NCBI RefSeq assembly: GCF_000165425.1
Contig: NW_001799626.1
Location: 265,317-329,316, forward strand
Origin: Paramecium tetraurelia
Lineage: Eukaryota; Ciliophora; Oligohymenophorea; Peniculida; Parameciidae
Length of the DNA stretch: 64,000 bases
Direction of reading: 5' to 3'
Numbering within the stretch: the stretch's first letter is position 1; each line of letters begins with the position of its first letter. The notes beneath the pieces were generated by a model. It was given only the letters and a program-made list of their open reading frames with translations, did not search any database and was not told the origin of the DNA. The position numbers were made by a program, and so were the translations under genes. Positions 46,529-58,451 of the stretch are shown here, piece after piece.

Positions 46529-47887
46529 TCATAATGATTTTAATATATGCTCTATCGTATCAAATGCCTAATTAAGTTCTGCTTCATTTATTATTAAGGG
46601 TGGAGTTAATCTAATAGATGATAGAACATAAGTACCTCATGATAGTCTTATGAGTAGGTTTACAAAGAAGTCCTTCTTTTGCCAATTTCAAACAGAAATC
46701 CCATGCAACATCTCCTTTTCCATCTTAAAATTGGATGGCTCCCATTAATCCCCTGCTCCTAATTTGTGTGACATTGTTGTATTTCTTTAATGCAACTAAT
46801 CTTTTCTCCATAACTTTGCCTAAATTATGAGCATTTTCAATCATTTTTTCTTCTTATAACACTTCCAAGGCTTTGATGCATAGACTGGCTGCCAAAGGAT
46901 TGCCACCATAAGTGGATCCATGTTCTCCAGGTTTGATTTGTAACATAATTTAATCATCAGCCAAAACAGCAGATATAGGATAGAATCCTCCTGATAATGC
47001 CTTTCCCAACAACACCATATCAGGTCTCACATTTTCCTATTGAAATATTACTAACATTTTATACATGCTCAACAGCTAACATTTTTCCTGTTCTGCCTAA
47101 CCCTGTTTAGATTTCATCAACAATCATCAAAACATTGTATTTATCACACAATGATCTTACTTATTTCAAATAATTTGAATCAGGAATTATTACTCCATTT
47201 TCACCTTGTATAGCTTCAAAGAAGAAGGCAGCATAGTTTGGATTAGCTTTAAACTTGGATTCAATTGCATCAAGACTATATAAAATATTTTATTACTTAT
47301 TGTAATCAACAAGGTCAAAGTTTAATCCTCCAAAAGGTCCAAATTTATTATATCTTTCAGGATCATCACTACTTCCGCATGCAGCGATTGTTCTACCCCA
47401 AAAATTGCCATTTGCAAATAGAACTCTTGCTTGATTTTCAGGAACCTTCTTTACGTTGTATGCCCATCTTCTTGCAAATTTAACTGCTGATTCTCCTGCC
47501 TCTACTCCTGAATTCATAAACAACACTTTATCATATTTGAATAATTAGGTAATATACTTTTCAGCCTCTCCTAATTTATTGTTATAAAATCTATTTGTTA
47601 TATTATTCTTACGCTCTAGAAGTTAAAGTCAATTAAGAAGCTTATTTAATTAATTCTTAATAGATCTTGTCATGACAGTGTCCTTGATTGACTGCTGAAT
47701 ATGCTGCTAAAAAATCCATATATTTCTTTCCTTCTTGATCCCAAACATAAATTCCCTTTCCTCTTGAAATCACTACAGGCAATGGATGGTAATTATGACA
47801 TCCGTATTGATTTTCTAATTGTACGAAGTATTAACTATTTTTAACCTGTGAGAACTTTCCAATCGATTTGAAGATAAGATTTTTCAT
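46529..47887 (-). CDS. OAT: Ornithine aminotransferase
   Basis: A 420-residue class-III PLP aminotransferase, with introns at 46611-46635, 47037-47064, 47276-47296 and 47591-47612. Clear OAT motifs: [12 protein letters not shown] near the start, [40 protein letters not shown] and the PLP lysine in L-L-G-K-A-L-S-G-G, then H-G-S-T-Y-G-G-N-P. It converts ornithine and an oxo-acid to glutamate semialdehyde in mitochondria. The N-terminus ([12 protein letters not shown]) is a plausible short mitochondrial presequence. Confidence 0.95.
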
Positions 47888-47946
47888 TGAATAAATTAAT
47901 ACGTAATATTTTGATAATTAAAATTTCACAAATTAATATTTAATAG

Positions 47947-49971
47947 TCATAATATATGATCTTAATTGTAATTGACGAATTTTTTCTTATCTTCAATATA
48001 CAGGGCTAGAATTTCCAATCCTTAAATGGGCAAAATGGAATTTGTAATCTCATTTGGTGGAAGCAAATATAGAATGCTATTTCCAATATATGCAACACCA
48101 ATCTTATTCTTTTCAGAAAAATAATCTATATATTCTTAAAAGGCAGCATTCTAATGAAATTGCTAATAATTTAATACCTAATTGTAATCTGATGGACACA
48201 GTATGAATTTGAAAGCTTCGTTTGCTGATTTTTTTGCATCAGTAAAGTTTCCCTTATAATTCACTTAGATTTGAGGAGCCATGGCAATAGGTGCCTAGGA
48301 ATATTGTTAAATATAAATTACTTCAGGTTCTTAGCATTTGGCATCCACTCCAACCTTATGACTCTTGCTTCTAAACATAAATCCACTCCAAAATGTATCC
48401 CAATCCTATCTTTATTGTTATTATTATTATTATTGTTATTGTTATTGCTATTATTATTGTTATTATTATTGCTATAATTATTGTTATTGTTGTTGTTACT
48501 GATTAGTATCAAAATTTAAGAATCCATCAAGAATTTCTTGATTGCCATTTGGATTCAGTTTGATTTTATATTCTTGTTCCTAAGGATACATTTATTATTA
48601 AGGAATATTAAATTAAGTTAGATCTACATATTGATGCTACATTCTTCGATCCTGTTTAGGCATAATCAATGGTTCTATGGGCTATTTGTACATCACTTGT
48701 TATGGAATGAAGAGTGGTTGATAACTAGGTTAAAATGGTTGAGTAATTGGGGACATCATCATCATATTGTTAGGAATTGGTTGCTGGGGAATCATTTGGA
48801 TTGGTTGATATTATTGCATTTATTACTATGGCTACATGGGCATCTTTGGGAGGGATACAATTCCAACTTCACATTTTGAATCACCAAGTAGATCTACCAA
48901 ATGTTATTATAAGTAGTTTCTTATTTAGAGGGCTTGTTTTGTGTCTCTGAATTGTAGAAGAGTGTAGGACTTATAGTTTGGATCTTGTTGAATGTAATTC
49001 CATAGGAGAGGTCTGCATTATTGATTCTGACATATCTTTTATTTAATGATTTAAAAAATTACTTCAAACAAAAATGCATGATCAACTTTTTTATTTAAAT
49101 TAGGAGGAAAAAATATAAATAATACTGATGAAAGTTTAGAATGTTACTCATTTGATAAACTAAAAATCCTAATAAAATTTACTTATTGCCAACAATATTG
49201 TGTCTTTTTATAGGGTCAGAAAAATAAATTTTTATTTAAGTAGAAAATTATTATTAAATACTATCCATTTTTTAATAAGCAGAAATAGCTTAATCTATCT
49301 AAATTCAAATAAAAAAAGTTTATACAGTAAAAAATTTTATATAACTGTTAAATATATTATGCTTATTAGGATACAGATCAATCCTCTCTATAGAGCCAAA
49401 TTACGAAAAAATCTATAATTTTCACATTCTATTACCTATCGAATCTTTAATTCATCATAATTCTTGGATATTCCACTAACAAACAATTCTCTAACGTAAA
49501 GTTGAATTTATATCTTCGGAGACGGCTCCAAAGGAGTAATAGGTCCATTTGTTAATACTTATTTATTTTTCTCTTAAGATCTGGATCGAGAACGAGATTT
49601 GCATTTAGTAATAGCTTATTTATCAATTTAAGGTTTCACAGTCCAATCTCCAATTCTGCCATCTTGAATTGCCTTATCAGCTGCATCATTATCAGCAAAG
49701 GCAATAAAAGCATAGCATGAAATATGTAAAGGTAATCCTTTTGTGAATTAACTCCAATACCTGTAGGTGTTTTTCTGATGATCCTAATGTCGATAATATT
49801 TCCGTAAACTTAAAAGGTTTGTTGTAATTATTAAGTTGTGACATTTAAAGGTAAGTTGGAGACATGGATTTTTTATCTAGCAGAAATAGGTTGAGCAGGG
49901 TTTGGAACAGGTAAAGGATATTACGTAGGTGAATTTTGAAATTGAGGAGAAACTAAAGAATTATTGAGCAT
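47947..49971 (-). CDS. Spen-family RNA-binding protein: 3 RRMs, polyQ, SPOC
   Basis: Five introns (49036-49062, 49160-49182, 49299-49325, 49413-49435, 49738-49760) leave exactly 634 codons. RRM1: K-I-H-V-S-N-L-P with C-Y-A-F-I-A-F-A, followed by an S-R-S-R-S-R-S stretch. RRM2: L-F-V-S-G-I-S-K with I-F-S-Q-F-G-S-I, then I-Y-F-S-D-P-I-K-R as in Spen proteins. RRM3: N-I-V-G-N-N-L-S with Y-T-L-L-Q-F-R-D. Next come a Pro/Met/Gln linker, a polyQ run and a SPOC domain (W-S-G-F-M-F-R-S, ending in a Y-I-E-D segment). Spen/RBM15/FPA proteins act in RNA processing, m6A writing and transcriptional control. Full domain order is intact. Confidence 0.82.
48412..48501 (-). repeat. Glutamine-coding trinucleotide tract (CAA/TAA)
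   Basis: Thirty codons inside the Spen-like gene, all Gln except one Leu (TTA). Most are reassigned stops (TAA or TAG, about 18 of 29). The same DNA gives misleading poly-Leu and poly-Asn frames on the two strands. Confidence 0.85.
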
Positions 49972-50147
49972 AGAAAATTTAAAAATATTAATATCATTTT
50001 TGGTATTTTAAGCTTCCTTTTAAATTCAGGAATAATGAACTCAAATTAAAAATTATAAAAGAAAGTCAATGAAAGTAGTCGGTTCATTTGTTTTTAATGA
50101 GAATAATATCCCTTTATTTAATGTATACATATATAAAAATAAATTAA
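49972..50147. promoter_or_regulatory. Divergent promoter region
   Basis: 176 bp between the start codons of the Spen-like gene (minus) and the WD40 gene (plus). Both promoters must lie here. AT-rich; no specific motif identified. Confidence 0.4.
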
Positions 50148-53100
50148 ATGAATAACAACGACGAAATTATATAGAAGTTGGATGTGATTGTAGCTAATTA
50201 CATAAATCAACGGGATCATAATGGTTAACTGCTCACTGAAAAATATTCAGAGACTTATATATATTCTTTAGTTCAGAAACATTTATTTGACTATGAAGCA
50301 ATTTTTACAGCTTCTCAAAAATCTGTCATTGATGTCTTTGATTTTATAACTTCCTTATTAAAAGTAAGTTTGCTGCTATCCAAAAATAGTTTACTTCAGA
50401 ACCCATAGAAGATACCTTATTCATTATAGTGTAAGCCATAGATTTCTTCAAAGCCATCTGTGAAGAATATCAAACTTACACAATCAAATTCTCTGACCTC
50501 TCAAATTATCTTTGCAAATACAACCCAAACTTGGATGATGTAAATATCCAATCTGATTTTAATAGAAGGACGTTCCATTACAAAACAGAACTATAACTTA
50601 TCATAAATATCCTCCTCTGAAATAATTCAATAAACCCTAAAGTCGATAAGTGAGAAGCATTGATTTAGAGGCACCCATCATTCTTGGAACTCTAGGTCAT
50701 TACATAAAAAGAATCAATAAAGATAAGGTATACATAGATTCTTAGAAAAACTAAAACAGTTCTATATTAAGAATGTAATATTAGGAATCGGAACTAAAGA
50801 TCCTTATTCTCCATCAATATAGTGACTTTATTAGTATCTATAATCCAGATTGCACATTTAAAAGTAGATTGAGACCCAAGGCTCAGCAATTGAGAAATAT
50901 TATCCATGATTTCTGTTGGTCTGAAGAACAATAAAGAATAGGCATAGTGTTTAAAGATGCATGGATTTGTTTCATGGACTAGGGTGACTAATTTGAATTG
51001 GAAAAGTACTTTACAACAAAAGTAGATCAAAATAGAATCTATTATGTCCAAAGCAAATGGATGACTGTAGGTAGTGATTCAAAGATATCAATTTGGAATT
51101 TGGAAACTGAGAATAGTAATGTTATATTTCATGATCAAATCAAGAATGTTGTAAATATAGTTGAAATAACATATTTATAATTAGTGTGCATAGCTTGCTA
51201 AGATAAATTGACCATGTGGGATCTATGGGAATAAAACAAGCCTAAATTGCTCTTTAAATTATAAGTTAATCACAGTCGATTGAACAACATTGTTTTCTTT
51301 TAGGAATACCACATAATCATAACGTCTGGCTTTGATACTAAAGTGAATCTCTATTAACTGCATAAGAAATATAATGATGGAGATTATGTTGGTTAATTGG
51401 AAGGTCACAACGCTATAGTTACAGCAATCTAATGTGTAGAGAAATCTCCAATTGTAATAACTACAGATGATCGACTAATTGTGAAATTATGGGATATTAG
51501 AATGATGAAATGCATACAATCTTTTGATTTAGAAATGAGATAATCTATCAATTACATCACAGTAATGTAGAATCTATCAAGCGTATGCTTTGCTACTAAT
51601 CGACTAATTGTAATGGCTTTTGAAGGTCACAATAAAAATCTTACTTAAGCTAAGCCCTAAAAGTAGAGAACTTTACATTTATATCCTAAATAGGTGGAAT
51701 TAAATGCTATCAAACAATAATTGATGGTTTCAACTAACAGAGATATCCGAATAATCAATTTATCTAATGGATAAACTGATACCATAATAAAGGCTATGAT
51801 TGGCGAAACTGATGATATGATCAGTCAATTTAAACGTATTATATGTCAATATTCAAAGCAATTCAATAGCATAAAAAGATTGTGCTTGGAACAACTAAGG
51901 GGCTTATTAAAATATTTGATACATACTCTGGTGATATAATTAAAGAATACTAGAATAACAGTAATAAAATCACCCATCTATCTATTGATTATCAAAATAG
52001 AATAATTTCTACATCATCACTAGATGGTTAGATACATATTTATAAGGAGAATAATTTAAATTTAGAATCCTTAAGGAAAGCTGAATATGCCCATAATGGT
52101 ATTGATTATTGCTTTATTTCTTTGTACCACGATTTGATTATTACAGCTGGTGTTGACATAGTATGTTTATGGAATTTGGAATTTACAAAGCCAATATCTA
52201 CAATTAGGACTGAATCAGCTCCAAAAGGAGTTTATATTCTGGATGGTTAGCGCATCATAATTATTGGGTGTAAAATTAACACATACTTCCTCCAATTTGA
52301 AAAAAAAGAAGATTAATACTTTTATCAACAAATAGGCTTCATTCCATAAAGTTGTTGTGCATTCATTGATAAAAATGGCACTGTACTTTTAGGATCTAGA
52401 AGAGGCTTGATTTGTAAACTACAGTTTAACACAACTAAAAGCTAAAAAGTATAATTTCATCCATTTAGATAAAATTGGGAAGACTATAATGTAGGGATTA
52501 ATAATCATAAAGTCACTAGATTTGTTGTTAACACTACATAGGAATTGAATGTAGATTAATAATTTGAGGCTCATAAAAAAAGAATTCAACATATAGATTT
52601 TATTTCATTGGAGGGTGATAATGTATTAAAGGAAGTTTAATCTAAAGTAATAACAACATCTAAAGATGGCTTTTTGAAGATTTTTGATTATCCATCATTT
52701 GAATTAATGTGTGCTTTAAATGTTAACCATGTTTTACCACTAAAATGGTCGATTACAATTGATGAACAAGAAAACCTGAAATTTAAAGTGGCTTTTGCAT
52801 TAAAAGTAATTCATTTTATTAGATCATAACCTAATCTGACAATTAGTCATTTAAGAATGCTAGAACCTAACTCAATATTTAAAAATTTATTGGGTCACAA
52901 GAAATTCTTTAAATAAAGCACAAATGATAACAAAGTCCAATTGTTATAAGACTTTTATGAACCTAGAGATTTAGTATTTCAAAAAGTTAAGGGGTTCTAT
53001 AAAAGTGAATTATAAGGACTTTCCTTAAAATAAATCGAGGAGAAGAAGAAAACTTTACTTCAAGCGAAAATGTTTGAGAAAGATTATAATGAATAGAATT

Positions 53101-53783
53101 TCTAATCAGAATAGAAACAAAACGAAGATATGGGAAATAAAGAATTTAAAAATTGGTAGTAATTCCTTAATCCAAATTTCAGAAAAAATGGGGTCTAAGG
53201 AGAAATAGAATAGATTGAAAGATTACACATGGTTCACCAATTTGAAAAACGATTAGATCAGGTCTTAACAAAAGAAGAGGATACTAACATCAAGCCGAAT
53301 GTTCCAGGGAGAAGGTACTCAAAAACAAAGCAAGATATATAAAATAAAAGCGCAAATAAATCTTCAAGGTTTAGATCCACTCTTCCATTCTTTCAATATG
53401 CAAGTGAAAGAAAATTGGCATCAATTCCTGCCTCAACTGACACTTCTCAAAGATCGACTCATGTAGGATATGATACTATAAGAGAAGAATATTCTAAAAA
53501 AAAAATCTAAAGAGTTTAGTTTTTGACATAAAATATTGGTTAGCTGATTTCAGATTTGGATTAGAATTAAAAAAAGTAAGGATTGGAAATAGGAGAGAAC
53601 ACTATGAGAAAGACTAGTGGATAAGTGTTCAATTAGATTGTAAATAATTTGAATGACAAACTGAGGGATTCAAAGTTTAAGAAATATTCTAGAAGTATGG
53701 GTAAACAAGATCTAGAAGGAATTTTGAGTGATCCTCATCTAAAATCTTTCCATTCTAAGCAATCTTTAAGGAAATTGCCATGA
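50148..53783 (+). CDS. WD40-repeat protein, ~1186 aa
   Basis: Introns at 50364-50389, 50540-50565 and 51836-51858 restore one frame; an 18-nt GT..AG at 50728-50745 may be a fourth and is frame-neutral. After an N-terminal region of ~150 residues comes a long series of WD40-type blades: T-V-G-S-D-S-K-I-S-I-W-N, C-Q-D-K-L-T-M-W-D, T-T-D-D-R-L-I-V-K-L-W-D-I-R, T-A-G-V-D-I-V-C-L-W, enough for two propellers. The last ~330 residues are basic, helical and disordered. Large two-propeller WD proteins of this layout are frequent in ciliary axonemes, but I cannot assign a specific orthologue. Confidence 0.8.
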
Positions 53784-53924
53784 TTTCAGAATTAAATTAA
53801 TTGTAATTTATCTCTTATTTATATGATAAATCTTTCCCCATTATCATTCAAAACATCAATTTATTTCATCTTATTTTTTTAAAAAGCAATAAAAACTATT
53901 TTTTATATATTTTATTAGATTCAA

Positions 53925-55589
53925 ATGGGTGTCACTTGTTCGTGTCAACAGAAAATTGAAGATGACTATTATCTAGAGGATCCCCCTGTAAACGAGGCCA
54001 CTTAATAGCAAAGTGCTGATCTTCTGCAAAATGCGGATAAGAACGATGGAAAAGAATAAGATCAATAAAAAGAACAATAAACTGTAGACATAGATCCAAT
54101 TCAACTTAAATCATATGAGATTGAGGACAATTGTCCCTAAGGTCTCTAACCACTTACATTTTAGGCCTAACAAGAATTTATTGACCAATATCCTGCTATT
54201 GTGAAAAAACAACTTTAGAAATTACCAAGACTTGAAATTAAGGCTACTCTTACTCCTAATTATAAAAGAATACCTTTAATAGATACTCCGTAATAACTCT
54301 ATCTAAATAACTAGATATTAATTATTAAATGGAGATGTTTATGTAGGATAATGGGCTGAAGGAAAACCCTTTGGTTTAGGCAAAATATATTATCTTGATC
54401 ACCAAGTCTACGAAGGTCAAGTGATAGATGGAATTCCTAATGGGGAAGGCAGAAAAATATTCAAAGATGGCTCGTTTTACACTGGTATTAAACAAACTAT
54501 AATTCAAAAGGGTAATTTAAAATGGGAGAAATAAGTGGAAAGGGTAAGTTTACAAGATAAGATGGTTTCAAGTATGAAGGTGATTTCTTATGTGGAAGAC
54601 CGGATGGAAAAGGAATTGAAACATGGCCAGATGGCACTAATTATTAAGGTCAATATAAATTAGGCAAGAAAAATGGATAAGGATCCTTTACCTGGAGTAA
54701 CAGGAAGAATAAGAAAACTGGCAAATTAGAAACCTATACTGGTTTATTTAAAAATGAAGTGTTTCATGGACAAGGTCGATATGAATGGTAGGATGGAAGA
54801 ATCTATGATGGAGAGTGGGTAGAAGGAAGAATGGAAGGAAAGGGAGAGTTCATATGGCCAGGTATATATATATAATTGATTAAATTCTTATTAGACAAAA
54901 GAAAATATACAGGAAGTTATTTGAAGGACATAAAATCAGGTTTTGGCGAATTAGAATGGCCAGACGGAAAAAAATTGTCAGGTCAATGGAGAATGGGTAA
55001 ACTAAATGGGGTTGTTACACTTACAATCAAGGGCAAAATTAAGGAAGGCGACACTGAACCAGAACCAGACAAAACCTTTTTATCTGAATGGGAAGATGGA
55101 AAAAGAATAAAATGGTTAGATAATCAAAAACCTAGTGGAATACATAGTAACATTAGCCAATTAAGAAATTTTGATGAACATCAACCTCTATAAAACACAA
55201 GTTAAATTTTAAAATCGCAAAATAGATAAGATGAGCAATCAAACAATAAGGATTCCTTTTTAAATAACTCTAAAACATAACCATAAAACACAATTTTTTA
55301 ATAAAATGCAGAAATTAAATTAGAGTAACAACAATAACAATAATAATAATAATAACAATAACAATTTTAGTAATAAAATTAACAATAATAATAATAAAAT
55401 TATATTAATGAAAATCAAAATAATGAATATATGAAATAACATCAATAGGAAAATGTCGGCTCAAACATAGATGATAACTAATTTTAATAATTTAATGATA
55501 ACAAGCAATAAAATGAAAATGAAAGCGCATTAGTAAAGAATTTTGATGATCAATAACAGGAAGTTTAAAAAGAGAAAACGGATTTATGA
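53925..55589 (+). CDS. MORN-repeat protein with acylatable N-terminus
   Basis: 526 residues after introns at 54290-54314, 54485-54510 and 54862-54894. It starts M-G-V-T-C-S-C, a strong myristoylation plus palmitoylation signal. From residue ~120 there are at least nine MORN repeats, for example N-G-D-V-Y-V-G-Q-W-A-E-G, Y-E-G-D-F-L-C-G-R-P-D-G-K-G and Y-T-G-S-Y-L-K-D-I-K-S-G-F-G. The C-terminal ~130 residues are Gln/Asn-rich and disordered. MORN proteins bind membranes or act as scaffolds at the protist cortex and basal bodies; with the acylated end this one is probably membrane-attached. Confidence 0.85.
55326..55397 (+). repeat. Glutamine-coding CAA/TAA tract
   Basis: Trinucleotide-rich stretch inside the 3' part of the MORN gene, coding mostly Gln with a few Asn and one Phe. 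Most of these Gln codons are TAA or TAG. Confidence 0.75.
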
Positions 55590-55737
55590 TAGCAATCTAT
55601 ATTTGATAGTAAATTTGCGAATTTTTGTAGTATTTAATATTTGATCTTCTTCAAACTTAAACAACAGGAACATAAACAATTAATAAATTTAATATATTTT
55701 AAATAAAGAAATATCATTTTAAATTGCAATTTTATAA

Positions 55738-56824
55738 TCAAGATATGCTTTATGTTTTGACTTTATTAGTTGGTCTCCTTGGGGTCTTTTTGGAATCGCT
55801 GTTTGCTTAGGTTCTCATTCTTATATTTCTTTTAAATGGCATTAATAAGTTTGGTTTTTCATCATACTATTTTGAATAAAATTATTAAACAAAAGATTTC
55901 ATTGCATCATCATCAACTGAGTTTAATTATTAGGTTTATGCATTAGTAGGAGTAAATAAATATTATGTTGAATTGAATTCTTCAGCTAAATCCATCTTTT
56001 GATGATTCAACTTCAAAAGTGACAGCACTTCTGGTTTTTGTTTAATTTTTTCTAAATCTTGTCCTAAAGGAGCTTATTATTACAAAGCCATGATGAAATT
56101 TGCTTCCTTTTCTATATTACTTATTGTTCCCATCCTTCTGAAAGTTCTAGCAGTATTTACTTTATGAGTATTTTCTGTTTTAAATTTAATGTCTTCTTTG
56201 ACAATAGGATCGAAATTAATGTGCATCAAATCTTATTTGGATCCTTATCTACTTAAATAATCTACAAGAGCATAGAACTTCATATCACCAAATTCAAAGT
56301 ATTTCTTAGGTTTTGATTAACTCTCCCGTAGTTCTTATGAAATTTATTTTACTCTTTGTAAATAACTTTTACTAAAAACATCCAATTTTGGAGGTTTTAA
56401 GGAATCTGCATACTTTTTGACGGCTAGCATTTTTTATAGTAACATTGCGTTTTTCTTTTTCTCATATTCATTGTATTATTTAAGGATAGCCATTTCGGCA
56501 GGTGTAAATTTTTCATTCAAATCTGTATAAAAATAAATATGTTACCTGCTGATTCTTTATAACCAACACCCAAATCATATTTCATCAGGAAACCATGCTG
56601 CCAACCTTTTTCTCCCAATAATTTGTCTGGCTATATTTTTAATATTTTATGTCCAGGTGGTCCAATAAAGGATTATGTTTAATCGATCTAATTTAATGTG
56701 ACCCTACTTTGCAGAACTGTTTTCGACAATATTTTCGAGCAGAATTCTTATCACAGCCTTCCTCACGTAATTTAAGGTACATCATGGCGTTGCTATTGTA
56801 GGATGTATGAATTCGAGTGCACAT
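55738..56824 (-). CDS. Unknown protein, 347 aa
   Basis: Introns at 56523-56545 and 56688-56707 leave exactly 348 codons. The N-terminus has a small Cys cluster (G-C-D-K-N-S-A-R-K-Y-C-R-K-Q-F-C), followed by G-P-P-G-H-K-I-L and G-W-Q-H-G-F-L-M-K-Y-D. The rest is helical and charged (M-L-A-V-K-K-Y-A-D-S-L-K-P-P-K), with a basic tail. I do not recognise the family. Its 3' end is 148 bp from the convergent MORN gene. Confidence 0.6.
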
Positions 56825-57254
56825 AAAAAATATATTAATGATTAATGAAATCATCGTAATGAAGAAAGAATAATAATTACGATTAACTTTTTACAAAATT
56901 AGATTACAGTATTAAACTGATAAGAGAATTTGCAATATTTTTAGCTGTTTTCAACATAATTTATTTTTATCTGTATTTTAAATATGATAATCTGTTAAGA
57001 AAAAGTATATATATTTTTATGTTACACAAAATTAAAGATGCAGACCAGATCTAATTATTTGTTATTCATATCAAATTAATTAATAATTTCATAAAGAAAC
57101 TAGTATTTTTGTTATTTTTAAAACCTTCTATCAACAAACCTGAATTATTAATTAAGTGATAAACTTGAGACAGTATAATTTCATGCTATTACTTTATACA
57201 TTATGCTAATACAAAGATTTAAAGATAATATTTATATTTATAATTAAAAATTAT
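56825..57254. other. Divergent AT-rich intergenic region
   Basis: 430 bp between divergent starts at 56824 (minus) and 57255 (plus). No frame or known signal seen; must include both promoters. Confidence 0.5.
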
Positions 57255-58432
57255 ATGCCACCCAAAAAGGAAGAGAGAAAACCGCTGGAACCCATGTTTC
57301 CAGAAATCCCCCTATTTTATGAATATATCGATTATTCAAATGAGTAAATGGAATAACTGAATGAATATTTGAATTACTTCAAACCTGAACTCACTGCCAT
57401 GATGAAAAATAATATTTTTGACAATATGGAAATACTATGTCAAACAATAGGAATATCTCGACATCCATCCTTTATATTGCCAACTCAAATGATAGACCTA
57501 AACGACTTTGACGAGAATACAAAATTTAGAAACCCTGAAGAGCTAGATGGAGATCAAGTGCCTTAAATGATTCAAATAAATTCTGTAATTTTGATTATAT
57601 ATGGTGACATAGATAAAAATAGATCTATTTACATTAAGATTACTGGATTATTGCGCAGGTGTTAGCGGATTGACAACAATCAAAATGTCAAATAATGGTT
57701 TAACAGCTAGGTAATACTAACAGATGGCAGCAATTATAAATAATCCTGAAAACAAAGTTAAAAAGTTGTTTATTGATTGGCAGCAAGTTAACGAAAACTT
57801 CTTATAATAAGTGCAACAGATCGAATTTTTAACATTAAGATCTTGTTAACTAAGTATAAACTTAACCTCAATAATGATTAGCAAATTAGCAAATTCAAAC
57901 ATTAACTTTGAATGTCCAAAATTTAAAATGCTTAGATTTATACGATAATAAGTTATCAAAGGAAGCCTTGAATTTGATAGGAAAAATGTTGGGCTAGAAT
58001 AGTTTAATGGAATATCTTGGTTTAGCTAAGAATGGAATACAATCCTTTGATGACTTATAAGGAATTACTTAAAGTATAGGGAGATTTCAAATGAGTCAAG
58101 AGGAGTATGATGAGTATAAGACAAAAGAAAAAGAAAGAGATGCTATAATTGAAAGAAATAAGAAAGTAAAGAAAAAAGGAACTGAAGAACCTGTGCCTTA
58201 CTTAGAACCAATTCAGTAAATAGACAATAATTGGTATGTGATCAAGAACTCAAGATTGTGGTTGATAAATCTATCAATGAATTAGATTGACGATTCATCT
58301 AGAGATGCCATAGAGAAATTCTTGCTGTAAACTGGAGAAAACTTTTAATTGGTATTGATGGGCAATAGATTCGAAGATTAGAAGGCATTGTAGAAAACAA
58401 AAAAGAAGTTTGGAAAGAAATTAGTATTATGA
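57255..58432 (+). CDS. Leucine-rich-repeat protein, 373 aa
   Basis: Introns at 57585-57612 and 57854-57881 leave exactly 374 codons. LRR units are visible: L-T-T-I-K-M-S-N-N-G-L-T, L-K-C-L-D-L-Y-D-N-K-L-S-K-E-A, L-M-E-Y-L-G-L-A-K-N-G-I-Q-S and L-W-L-I-N-L-S-M-N-Q-I-D-D. The spacing fits ribonuclease-inhibitor-type repeats with an inserted charged helix (E-E-Y-D-E-Y-K-T-K-E-K-E-R). LRR proteins of this type occur in cilia and as adaptors; no orthologue named. The next gene starts 19 bp after its stop. Confidence 0.78.
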
Positions 58433-58451
58433 TTTTATTTATTTTAACTCA

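Noticed and set aside
48271-48512. Poly-Leu (plus) and poly-Asn (minus) open frames
   Set aside because: Both are alternative frames of the polyQ tract of the Spen-like gene.
49266-49268. Start codon for a separate SPOC gene
   Set aside because: Introns at 49299-49325 and 49413-49435 join it to the upstream RRM exons, giving one Spen-type gene with exact frame.
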